Source of the DNA: Ornithinimicrobium faecis | Lineage (GTDB): Bacteria > Actinomycetota > Actinomycetes > Actinomycetales > Dermatophilaceae | Direction: 5' to 3' | Assembly (NCBI RefSeq): GCF_023923225.1 | Contig: NZ_CP099489.1 | Coordinates: 3,286,001-3,350,000, forward strand | Length of the DNA: 64,000 bases | Part shown: positions 10,511 to 17,928 of the stretch, in pieces | Layout: each line of letters starts with the position of its first letter | Position numbering within the stretch: the stretch's first letter is position 1 | Position numbers and translations under genes: made by a program | The notes under the pieces: model-generated | Told to the model about the DNA's origin: nothing | Databases searched by the model: none | What the model saw: the letters and a program-made list of their open reading frames with translations, nothing else

Positions 10511-12501
10511 ACACCACCACTGACCTGCGGCGTTCCCTTGAGGAGACCGCCCAACACTATGACGCACCAGACCCGCACACACTGCTGCGCGGCGTGCGGG
10601 AGGACATCGCCACCGGCCGTGACCGGGGCAAGGGCCGCCTGGTCGCCGCGGCGGCCGCGGTCGCCCTGGTCGCCGGTGGCGGCTGGGCATTGACTCAGGG
10701 GCTGGGCTCCGACGAGGAGACTGGCACGATGCAGCCTGCCGACGAGGCGTGGGAGCTGGTCAACGGGGCACCGCCGGAGTATGCCGACGGGCTGGCCCTG
10801 GTGGACACCGTCGAGCTGGGAGCCACCGAGGATGGCGCCGTCGTGCTGGAGCCAGAGCCAGTCGTGGGACCGTCCTTCGCAGTCGCCTGGTGCCACGGTG
10901 AGCCAGACGACCCGCCCGAGCCCGCTGCACTGGTGGGTCCGGAAGACGGTGAAGAGGTAGTGCCACTTCATTGCACCACCCAGGACGGACAGCAAGGGGG
11001 ACTGCCAGAACCGCTGCCCGATCTCGCGGAGGGAGTCGACTTTGGGGTCCACCGGGCTCATGATCTCAGCACCCAGGACGTGACCGTCGGCATCTACCGC
11101 GAAGCGACCGTGTCCGAGTTCCCCTACCCCGACCAGCAGGACGTCCCCGAGGCGCCTGAGCACGACGTCATGATCGACGCGTCGTCGCCTCTGGTTGAGC
11201 GAGCCATTCCAGCGACACCGCTCGAGGAGGGGTCCACCGGCGGGTCCTCCGGACCGCTGGGGCACAATGCCCTGCCGGGCGCCTCCGTCGCCTCGCACGA
11301 GGGCACCACGTTGACGACCTGGGCCGGGGAGCCGGGGCGGCTGCTGGTGGAGGTCAACGGGACCGTGATCACCAACGACGGCGAGGGCCTGTCCCAGCCG
11401 GCGACCCCGGGCCCGTGGCAGGACGCCGACCCCGACCTGCGCGGTGGCTACTGGCACACCTGGCACGCCGGTGCCACCACCCGGGAGTTCGACCTGAGCC
11501 CCGCCGCCCTGGCGCAGCACGGCATACAGGTCAGCGAGGGTGAGTCGGTGACGGTCACCGCCCACGCCGCCTTCCCGCGGGACGCCTGGCAGGTCGGCAT
11601 CGACCAGCCGGAGGGCGTCTCCGAGGCGGCCGACCTGACAACTGTTGACCCGACCGAGGTGCTGCCCGCCTTTGCCTACGGCTATGAGCAGGTCACGGCC
11701 GTGTCCGTGCCCGCCGACGGGGTGCCGCACACCGTCGAGGTGGGCGATGTGGACCCGACCGAGCTGGTCTGGGTGGCGCAGTGCCCGGAGTCCGCGACCA
11801 TGACGCAGGTGCAGGTCGGCAGCCAGACCACCGAGTGCTCTGCGGGCCTGGAGTGGCTGCTCGCCGTCCAGGACGCGGGACTCGTGACCGGCGAGCTCCC
11901 CGAGGTCCGGGTCGCGGCCGGCGCCGAGCCGGTGATCGTGGCGGCCTACGCCCCCCGGGTCTGGGAGGACTACCCCTTCGAGGAGTCCACCGACCCGCTG
12001 GCCGCGAGCGAGACCGTGGCCATGGTGGCGCCGCCGCCCGTGGACGGGGCAGCCCCGCCTGAGTTGGCCGGGAGTCATGGCCCGACGGCGGTCTACCGCG
12101 AGGTGGCGACGGTCAGCACCGAGGACCTCGACGCCGACGGACGCGCGGAGGTCACGGTCCCCTCGAGCACCGACCTGAGCATCTGGCTGGAGACCACTGG
12201 GGCCTCCCGGCTGCAGCTGGAGATTGACGGGACGCCGATCGACCAACTGCTCCCCACACCGGATCAGCCGGTCATGCCGGGCACGCTCCAGGCCCACCAG
12301 CTCCTGGTCCGCGACGGCTGGTACTCCACCTGGACGACCGGAACGTCCGGCCACGAGCTCCGACTCGATGGCGCAAACAGCCAGACCGGGGAGGGCGAGC
12401 GCGACGAGCCCACGGTGACCATCGAGGTCGAGGCCGCCGACGGCGCGGAGGTCGACCTGACCTTCTTCGAGTTCGTGCTCGAGGAGGACTTCGAGGGCTG
12501 A
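10507..12501 (+). CDS. Membrane-anchored protein coupled to the ECF sigma factor; putative anti-sigma factor with duplicated extracytoplasmic domain
   Basis: This 664-residue protein has a cytoplasmic N-terminus of about 45 residues, one transmembrane helix (LVAAAAAVALVAGGGWAL, about 46-63) and some 600 extracytoplasmic residues. Membrane position and ATGA coupling to the sigma gene are typical of anti-sigma factors, though no zinc HxxxCxxC motif is present in the N-terminus. The exterior appears to be two related halves. Each has a strand ending in Trp plus Cys followed by a second Cys (AWC...HC near 130-155; AQC...EC near 425-440) and a Trp-rich block (GGYWHTWHAG; GWYSTWTTG). The cysteines may form disulfides. 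It may sense envelope stress. No family name is assigned. Confidence 0.7.
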   Translation: MNTTTDLRRSLEETAQHYDAPDPHTLLRGVREDIATGRDRGKGRLVAAAAAVALVAGGGWALTQGLGSDEETGTMQPADEAWELVNGAPPEYADGLALVDTVELGATEDGAVVLEPEPVVGPSFAVAWCHGEPDDPPEPAALVGPEDGEEVVPLHCTTQDGQQGGLPEPLPDLAEGVDFGVHRAHDLSTQDVTVGIYREATVSEFPYPDQQDVPEAPEHDVMIDASSPLVERAIPATPLEEGSTGGSSGPLGHNALPGASVASHEGTTLTTWAGEPGRLLVEVNGTVITNDGEGLSQPATPGPWQDADPDLRGGYWHTWHAGATTREFDLSPAALAQHGIQVSEGESVTVTAHAAFPRDAWQVGIDQPEGVSEAADLTTVDPTEVLPAFAYGYEQVTAVSVPADGVPHTVEVGDVDPTELVWVAQCPESATMTQVQVGSQTTECSAGLEWLLAVQDAGLVTGELPEVRVAAGAEPVIVAAYAPRVWEDYPFEESTDPLAASETVAMVAPPPVDGAAPPELAGSHGPTAVYREVATVSTEDLDADGRAEVTVPSSTDLSIWLETTGASRLQLEIDGTPIDQLLPTPDQPVMPGTLQAHQLLVRDGWYSTWTTGTSGHELRLDGANSQTGEGERDEPTVTIEVEAADGAEVDLTFFEFVLEEDFEG

Positions 12502-12530
12502 GCGGCCCAGCCCGGGTGGAACATGAGACC

Positions 12531-12576
12531 AGATGTGCGCGGTGAGCAGGATCCATCGTCGTCGCCGCGCACATCT
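12531..12576 (+). terminator. Hairpin terminator after the sigma-factor operon
   Basis: A perfect 12-bp stem (AGATGTGCGCGG at 12531-12542, complement at 12565-12576) with a 22-base loop begins 29 bp after the stop of the sigma partner gene. There is no T-run after it. It lies just outside the IS110 left end. Confidence 0.7.
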
Positions 12577-12629
12577 ACTCGCAGGTTCTGGCGTCGCGCC
12601 CACCCCGTGATGCGTTATCCACAGTGATG

Positions 12630-12815
12630 ATTGGAGCGCCGTCGTTACGCTCGATGGAAGTCCCGCCCGGCTGACCCGGTTATCCACTGGCTTTTGGTGC
12701 CTTTGGCCTGATCTGTCGCCGGGCGGGGCGCGCACCAGCCGGACGGAAGCGTGACCTGATAGGAGCCTGGCCTGGCCTCGTCACTGTGCTGTCCGCCCGA
12801 CCGGTGGTGCGTGTC
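12630..12815 (+). ncRNA. Predicted IS110 bridge RNA
   Basis: Three hairpins precede the transposase in the order known for IS110 bridge RNAs. A 5' stem-loop is GAGCG/CGCTC (12634-12652). The target loop is closed by a perfect 10-bp stem, CCCGCCCGGC/GCCGGGCGGG (12662-12671 with 12718-12727). The donor loop is closed by an 11-bp stem with one bulge (12731-12742 with 12801-12811). Guides match the DNA as follows: GTTATCCAC (12679-12687) is identical to the left flank at 12614-12622; GGCCTGAT (12705-12712) is complementary to 13946-13953; ATAGGAGC (12759-12766) is identical to the right end at 13938-13945; 12778-12788 is complementary to 12620-12630 with one G-U pair. Transcript ends are estimates. 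Confidence 0.8.
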
Positions 12816-12851
12816 CACCCAAACGGATTCGAGCCGGAAGGACACCAAACC

Positions 12852-13931
12852 ATGGTGACATCTATTGCAGTGATCGGCGGGATCGATACCCACGCTGACA
12901 CCCATGCCCTGGCCGTGATCGACAGTCGGGGCCAGTTGCTGGGCACCACCACCGTGCCGGCTACCGCAGCCGGGAACCGGCAGGCGCTTGCTTGGCTGGC
13001 CTCTCACGGCACCGTCCACAGCGTGGGCGTTGAGGGCACCGGGTCCTACGGTGCCCAACTCGCCCGGCACCTAACCGCCCACGATCTCAAAGTGATCGAG
13101 GTCGACCGCGCCGACCGCAAGACCCGGCGACGCAAGGGCAAGAGCGACCCGCTGGACGCCGAGGCTGCCGCTCGCGCCGTGCTCGCTGGCGTAGCCACGG
13201 GTGTGCCGAAGACCCGTACCGGGCCGGTGGAGTCGCTGCGTGCCCTCAAGGCGACGAAGCGGGCTGCGATGAAAGCGCAGGTCGCTGCCCGATCCGCCCT
13301 GGTCCAGATGGTCATCACCGCACCCCAGTCTGTGCGCGACCAACTCGACGGACTCAAGGGCACCGCACGGGTCGAGGCCTGCGCACGGTTGCGGCCCGAC
13401 CGAACCCTCCTGCACGACCCGGTCCACGCGGTCAAGCTCGCCCTGCGCCGCACTGCCCGCCGCTGCCAGGTGCTGGCCGAGGAGATCGCCGAACTGAACA
13501 CCGACATCGAAGCACTAGTCTCCTCCACCGCGCCCCGCTTGCTGGACGCCTTCGGCGTCGGAGCGGACACCGCTGCCCAGTTGCTCATCACCGCCGGCGA
13601 CAACCCCGAGCGGATCCGCTCCGAGGCATCCTTCGCCGCCCTATGCGGCGTCAGCCCGATCCCCGCCTCCTCCGGACGCACCGACCGCCACCGGCTCAAT
13701 CGTGGCGGAGACAGACTTGCCAACGAAGCGCTCTGGCGCATCGTCATGGTCCGCCTCAGCCACGACCCCAAGACGAAGGCCTACCTCGCCAGACGCAGTC
13801 AGCAAGGCCTCAGGAAACGCGAGATCATCCGTTGCCTCAAGCGCTACATCGTCCGCGAACTCCTACCCATCATCCGAGCCGAACTCTCCCCGGCCACCGA
13901 CAATCACAACCCACTTCACGAAGCGGCTTGA
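12852..13931 (+). CDS. IS110-family transposase (DEDD RuvC-like domain plus Tnp domain)
   Basis: The 359-residue recombinase directs RNA-guided transposition of its element. The RuvC-like domain carries Asp12, Glu61 (VGVEGTGSYG), Asp99 and Asp102 (KSDPLDAEAAARA), matching the DEDD tetrad. The C-terminal transposase domain (about 225-345) has the conserved Ser pair in the PASSGRT motif (273-274), expected to supply the catalytic serine, followed by HRLNRGGDRLAN. The ATG at 12852 is about 40 bases after the bridge-RNA fold. The frame is intact, so the copy may be active. The right end of the element is only 15 bp past the stop. Confidence 0.93.
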   Translation: MVTSIAVIGGIDTHADTHALAVIDSRGQLLGTTTVPATAAGNRQALAWLASHGTVHSVGVEGTGSYGAQLARHLTAHDLKVIEVDRADRKTRRRKGKSDPLDAEAAARAVLAGVATGVPKTRTGPVESLRALKATKRAAMKAQVAARSALVQMVITAPQSVRDQLDGLKGTARVEACARLRPDRTLLHDPVHAVKLALRRTARRCQVLAEEIAELNTDIEALVSSTAPRLLDAFGVGADTAAQLLITAGDNPERIRSEASFAALCGVSPIPASSGRTDRHRLNRGGDRLANEALWRIVMVRLSHDPKTKAYLARRSQQGLRKREIIRCLKRYIVRELLPIIRAELSPATDNHNPLHEAA

Positions 13932-13933
13932 CA
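13928..13933 (+). promoter_or_regulatory. Outward -35 (TTGACA) at the IS110 right end, possible junction promoter half
   Basis: A consensus TTGACA overlaps the transposase stop codon. If the element circularises with a single CA core, it lies 17 bp from GATGAT at 12626-12631 in the left end, giving a full promoter at the head of the bridge RNA. Junction promoters of this kind are known for IS110-type elements; here the pairing is inference. Confidence 0.5.
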
Positions 13934-14036
13934 AGACATAGGAGCATCAGGCCGGGACCGCCCTGTCCGTCGTCTGTGCCACCGTGGGGTCCGCACCTGC
14001 CGCGAGGGGCAGGGCATAAGCGAGGGAGGGGATCGT

Positions 14037-15233
14037 ATGTCGACAGCTGCGGCCGGTGCACACCGCACCGGCGACCTGGGACAGCGACTGGGGCACCTGA
14101 TCGAGCAGGCGTGGGACAACGGCTGGGAGCCGATGGACCTGCACCGCGTCGCCGTGCGCAACACCAAGCCTGCGGCGATCGCGCTCCTTGGCGACCTGAT
14201 CGCGGCCGACCTTGCACGCTATGCGGCACTGACGGTCGAAGAGCGTTGGCACGCTCAGCTGGACGAGATGGAAGCGTCTGTCTGGTGGCGCCCGGACGAG
14301 GACCCCGTGACAGCTCGCGCCAGGCTGGTCAAGGGTGGCTGGGCCGCCCTGCACCAGGCCGGCCGTGAGCTGGAGGCGTGGCTGCGCGGTCTGCCGGCGC
14401 TCGAGGTGATCGGGGCGCGTCCCGGCCGGGCGAGCGCCCGGAAGACCCCAGGCCCTGCGGTCGACGAACGACTCCTCGGCAAGGTCCGCCTGATGCTGGC
14501 CAAGGCCGAGTCGACCACCTTCCCCGAGGAGGCCGAGACCTTCACCGCCGCGGCACAGAAGCTGATGACCAGGCACAGCATCGACCGCGCCCTGCTGGAG
14601 CAGGGAAAGGACAGTCATGACGGACCCGCAGCGATCCGGGTCGGAGTGGACCGCCCCTATGAGTCGGCGCGGTTCCACCTGATCTCCGCCATCGCGACAG
14701 CCAACCGGTGCAAGGCGGTGTGGCAGAAAGGACTCGGGTTCAGCACGGTGGTCGGCTTCCCGACCGACCTGCGCGCTGTCGAGCTGCTGTTCACCTCGCT
14801 GATGGTCCAGGCCACGTCGGCCATGGCCGCGGCTGGGTCGCGCGAGCACTGGTCCGGGCAGAACCGCACCCGGTCGTTCCGCAACAGCTTCCTGACCGCC
14901 TTCGCGGTCCGGATCGGCGAGCGGCTGGACCTGGCAGCTCAGCAGGCCCAGCAGGAGGGTGAGCAGGAGCGGGCCGAGGTCGGGCACCTGGACCCCGGCG
15001 TCCCCGGAGGATCGGCGTCCCGGCTCAGCGACCCGCCGCGCAACGACCGCACGGCCCTGGTGCTCGCCGCGCGCGACAAGGAGGTGGAAGACGCCGTGGC
15101 AGAACGCTTTCCGCGTCTGCAGACCCAGCGCAGCCGAGCCACCCTCGACGCAGAGGGCTGGGTCTCCGGCACCACGGCCGCAGACCGGGCCGACCTGGGG
15201 GCGCCGGGCCGACTCGGCAGAACCGGCAGCTAG
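14037..15233 (+). CDS. DUF2786 domain-containing protein
   Basis: This 398-residue protein carries a DUF2786 motif at about residues 144-182 (LLGKVRLMLAKAESTTFPEEAETFTAAAQKLM, ending in RHSID), preceded by a 140-residue helical region and followed by an alpha/beta region with conserved Trp and Arg residues (EHWSGQNRTRSFRNSF near 283). The family is widespread in actinobacteria and phages; its biochemical function is not established. The ATG at 14037 follows a purine-rich GAGGGAGG site. It begins 90 bp after the IS110 right end and overlaps the convergent tetR gene by 4 bp. Confidence 0.8.
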   Translation: MSTAAAGAHRTGDLGQRLGHLIEQAWDNGWEPMDLHRVAVRNTKPAAIALLGDLIAADLARYAALTVEERWHAQLDEMEASVWWRPDEDPVTARARLVKGGWAALHQAGRELEAWLRGLPALEVIGARPGRASARKTPGPAVDERLLGKVRLMLAKAESTTFPEEAETFTAAAQKLMTRHSIDRALLEQGKDSHDGPAAIRVGVDRPYESARFHLISAIATANRCKAVWQKGLGFSTVVGFPTDLRAVELLFTSLMVQATSAMAAAGSREHWSGQNRTRSFRNSFLTAFAVRIGERLDLAAQQAQQEGEQERAEVGHLDPGVPGGSASRLSDPPRNDRTALVLAARDKEVEDAVAERFPRLQTQRSRATLDAEGWVSGTTAADRADLGAPGRLGRTGS

Positions 15234-15988
15234 TCGCGGGGGCGGGCTGCCTGCCGGGCCGCGAGCCCCTCGATCAGCAGCTCCAGCCCGAACTCATACT
15301 CCATGCCCACGCCCGTCTCGTCCTCGAGCACCGGGCCACCGGCGTAGCCGCCGGCCAGGAAGAGGGGTGCCGCATAGGGCAGCCGCTCTGCCGTGATCAC
15401 CTCACCGAGCTCGGCCATCGCGTCCGGCCCGAACTCCAGGTCCTCCTGGTCGGCGAGGTCCCGCTCCAGGGTGGAGAAGCTGGAGACGTAGGAACTAATG
15501 ACCAGGACGAGGCTGATGATCTCGTCCTCGCTCAACTCCAGGGCGCGCACCGCCTCCATCCCCCGGTCAACGACCTCCATCGTCCCCGGGAGGAGCACCG
15601 ACACGGGCCCCCGCTGGACCTCGAGCAGCCAGGGATGCTCGCGATACATGCCCTGGAGCTCGGCGACCCAGTTGCGCAGATTTTCCCTCCAGTCGTCCCC
15701 GCTCTTCGTCCGCGGCGGCAGGAGCCAGTCCGCACCGCACATGAGCAGGAGAAGCTCATCCTTGTTGGCGACATAGCGATACAGCGACATCGTGGTGAAG
15801 CCCAGGGACTCGGCCACGCGCTGCATGGTCACCGCAGCCAGCCCCTGCTCGTCGGCGATCTCGATGGCCTGCTTCACGATCTTCTCGTGGCTGAGCCCCC
15901 GGCTGGGGCCACGCTGCGGCGCCGCGTGCGCCCCCCACGCGATGGCGACCACCCGTGGCACACCACTGTCCGTCTTCTCACCAGGCAT
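15230..15988 (-). CDS. TetR-family transcriptional regulator
   Basis: This 252-residue regulator has an N-terminal TetR DNA-binding domain (about residues 33-80; IVKQAIEIADEQGLAAVTMQRVAESLGFTTMSLYRYV is the HTH region, quoted here by its ends IVKQAIEIAD and TTMSLYRYV) and a C-terminal TetR_C_11-like ligand domain. It is divergent from a DrrA-like ABC exporter 59 bp away, with TATGTCATA-type repeats between them, so it probably represses both itself and the exporter. The inducer is unknown. Its start is the ATG at 15988, after an extension of about 30 residues before the DNA-binding domain. Confidence 0.85.
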   Translation of the reverse strand: MPGEKTDSGVPRVVAIAWGAHAAPQRGPSRGLSHEKIVKQAIEIADEQGLAAVTMQRVAESLGFTTMSLYRYVANKDELLLLMCGADWLLPPRTKSGDDWRENLRNWVAELQGMYREHPWLLEVQRGPVSVLLPGTMEVVDRGMEAVRALELSEDEIISLVLVISSYVSSFSTLERDLADQEDLEFGPDAMAELGEVITAERLPYAAPLFLAGGYAGGPVLEDETGVGMEYEFGLELLIEGLAARQAARPRD

Positions 15989-16026
15989 GGAGCCAGCCTA
16001 GTCGAATAACTGTGTACGTGACACGC

Positions 16027-16059
16027 TGTGTATGTCATACTCTGTTTATGTCATACACA
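16027..16059. promoter_or_regulatory. Inverted-repeat operator in the tetR/ABC divergent region
   Basis: TGTGTATGTCATAC (16027-16040) is repeated in inverted orientation as TTATGTCATACACA (16046-16059), matching at 12 of 14 positions with a 5-base spacer. A further half-like TGTGTACGTGACAC precedes it. The right arm covers the proposed ATG of the ABC gene (16048), so a repressor bound here would block both transcription and start access. Confidence 0.7.
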
Positions 16060-17019
16060 GACAACACTGTCACAGACAACACCACGACAGACGAGACCGT
16101 GATCGAGGTGTCCGGGCTGCACAAGGGCTACGGCGGCACCGAGGTGCTGCAAGGTCTGGACCTCTCCCTCGGACCCGGCGTGCACGCGCTGCTCGGACCC
16201 AATGGCGCGGGCAAGACGACCCTCGTCAACATCCTGACCACGCTGGTCCCCCACGACAAGGGCACCGTCAAGGTGCTGGGCATGGACACCCGCACCGACG
16301 CCCACCGCATCCGGCACCGGATCAGCGCCACCGGTCAGTTCGCCGCCGTGGACGAGGTTCTCACCGGGCGCGAGAACCTGGTGATGATGGCTCGCCTGCT
16401 GGGCCTGCGACCACGGGCGGCGCGCCGCCGGGCCGACGAGCTGCTCACCCGGTTTGACCTGGAGCAGGCAGCCAGCCGCGCGGCACGCACCTACTCCGGA
16501 GGCATGCGCCGCCGGCTCGACCTGGCGGTGAGCCTGATCTGGCCGCCGCAGGCGCTCTTCCTCGACGAGCCGACCACCGGACTGGACACCCGCAGCCGCC
16601 TCGCGCTGTGGGAGCAGATCCGCGCACTGGCTGCCGAGGGCACCAACGTCTTCCTCACCACGCAATATCTCGAGGAGGCCGACCAGCTGGCCGACCAGAT
16701 CGCCGTCCTCGACGGCGGCCGGATCGTGGCCAACGGCACCGCTGCCCACCTCAAGGCCCTGGTGGGCAGCGACGTGGTGCGCGCTCTCGACGCGGCCGGC
16801 ACCGTCCGGCGTGAGGCACCGACCGATGGGACAGCCGCCGATCTGGCGAGGGTCACTGCAGACCTGGCCGCGACCGACCCGACCTGGCGCGTGGAGCTGC
16901 ACCGGCCGACCCTCGACGACGCCTTCCTGCAGCTCACCGGCCACGCCGCCACGGACGCGGCCGACCCCACCGACAGCGCCACTGACGAGCACGACATGAT
17001 CCTGGAGACCACCCGATGA
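16048..17019 (+). CDS. ABC transporter ATP-binding protein, DrrA-like exporter type
   Basis: This 323-residue ATPase shows Walker A GPNGAGKT (50-57), the Q-loop, signature YSGGMRRRLDLA and Walker B ALFLDEPTTGLD, followed by a C-terminal DUF4162-like extension typical of DrrA daunorubicin-resistance exporters. It should power the ABC-2 permease encoded next, overlapping by ATGA. The ATG at 16048 has no ribosome-binding site and lies inside the operator, so the mRNA may be leaderless; a GTG at 16099 is the alternative start. It is divergent from tetR. Confidence 0.88.
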   Translation: MSYTDNTVTDNTTTDETVIEVSGLHKGYGGTEVLQGLDLSLGPGVHALLGPNGAGKTTLVNILTTLVPHDKGTVKVLGMDTRTDAHRIRHRISATGQFAAVDEVLTGRENLVMMARLLGLRPRAARRRADELLTRFDLEQAASRAARTYSGGMRRRLDLAVSLIWPPQALFLDEPTTGLDTRSRLALWEQIRALAAEGTNVFLTTQYLEEADQLADQIAVLDGGRIVANGTAAHLKALVGSDVVRALDAAGTVRREAPTDGTAADLARVTADLAATDPTWRVELHRPTLDDAFLQLTGHAATDAADPTDSATDEHDMILETTR

Positions 17020-17861
17020 GCATCCGCACCCAGCCCACCGAGCCGGCCACCGACCCCGCACCCACCCGACCCACGACCACGGGGGCTCCGGCACCCAGCC
17101 GGGGGTCCGGCATACTCACCGCCTCTGGGGTCTTCGTCGGCAGGGCCGCCCGGCACAGCCTGCGCGACGTCGAGTCGATGCTGATGGCGGTCCTCCTGCC
17201 GGTGATGCTGATGCTGATGTTCACCTACGTCTTCGGCGGGGCGATCGCGCCGGGGGGCAGTTACCTGGACTACGTCGTGCCCGGGATCGTCCTGACCTGC
17301 GCTGGGTTCGGGGCCGCCTCGACCGCGGTCGGTGTCGCCCAGGACATGACCACCGGCACGATCAACCGGCTGCGGACCATGCCGGTGCCCAGCGCGACCG
17401 TCCTGGTGGGGCACGTCGTGGCGAGCCTGGCCCGCAACCTGTTCGCCACCGGCGTCGTCCTGCTGGTCGCAGTCCTGATCGGCTTCCGCCCCGAGGCCGG
17501 TCCGCTGGACTGGCTGGGTGCGATCGGGCTGCTGACGCTCTACATCCTGGCCATCACCGCGGTCTTCGCCATGCTCGGCCTGGTGGCCCACTCCCCGGAG
17601 GCGGCCAACGGCTATGGCTTCGTGCTGCTCTTCCTGCCCTATGTCTCCAGCGCGTTCGTGCCCGTCGAGACGATGCCGGGCTGGCTGCAGGGCTTCGCGG
17701 CCCACCAGCCGATCACCCCGGTCATCGAGGCGACGCGGGCGCTCTTCACCGGTGTTGCCCCCGGGTCGGACGCGCTGGTCGCGATCGCGTGGTGCGTCGG
17801 GATCATCGCCTTCGCGGTGGCCCTGACGGCCTACCTCTTCCCCCGCCGGGTGGCCCGCTGA
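17016..17861 (+). CDS. ABC-2 type exporter permease, DrrB-like
   Basis: This 281-residue protein has a proline/threonine-rich cytoplasmic N-terminus of about 30 residues and six predicted membrane helices, with the ABC-2 conserved block (YLDYVVPGIVLTCAGFG) near residues 83-100 and a PPG-type loop (LPYVSSAFVPVETMPGWLQ) near 208-226. It is translationally coupled to the ATPase. Together they form a DrrAB-like exporter under TetR control; a hydrophobic drug or toxic metabolite is the usual cargo of the family, but the substrate here is unknown. Confidence 0.88.
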   Translation: MSIRTQPTEPATDPAPTRPTTTGAPAPSRGSGILTASGVFVGRAARHSLRDVESMLMAVLLPVMLMLMFTYVFGGAIAPGGSYLDYVVPGIVLTCAGFGAASTAVGVAQDMTTGTINRLRTMPVPSATVLVGHVVASLARNLFATGVVLLVAVLIGFRPEAGPLDWLGAIGLLTLYILAITAVFAMLGLVAHSPEAANGYGFVLLFLPYVSSAFVPVETMPGWLQGFAAHQPITPVIEATRALFTGVAPGSDALVAIAWCVGIIAFAVALTAYLFPRRVAR

Positions 17862-17928
17862 GCCGTATGCCGAGGGGCGGGGGCCCCGGATTTCGCCAGG
17901 TGGTCGCGGGTCACCACAATGGTGCCCC

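Larger units (their letters stand above)
12620..13946 (+). mobile_element. IS110-family insertion sequence with bridge RNA
   Basis: The element is about 1.33 kb and comprises a 5' non-coding region of about 230 bp, one DEDD transposase gene and a very short 3' end. No terminal inverted repeats or long target duplication are present, as expected for IS110. I place the ends from bridge-RNA matches: a CA core at 12620-12621 on the left and 13945-13946 on the right (the left CA could alternatively be 12622-12623). The flanks joined across the element would read GTTATC-CA-TCAGGCC. It sits between the sigma-factor operon and the DUF2786 gene and interrupts no recognisable gene. Confidence 0.85.

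Noticed and set aside
12615..12623. Replication origin, from TTATCCACA here and its complement at 63394-63402
   Set aside because: Two isolated DnaA-box matches 50 kb apart without a cluster or dnaA/dnaN. The first is part of the IS110 target and guide sequence.
10342..12735. A 797-codon minus-strand frame opposite the sigma-factor operon
   Set aside because: The plus-strand genes have proper starts, coupling and domain motifs. The frame also runs across the terminator hairpin and the IS110 end.
12502..14036. Gene disrupted by the IS110 insertion
   Set aside because: Neither flank shows a broken reading frame with recognisable similarity; the upstream gene ends before a terminator and the downstream gene is complete.
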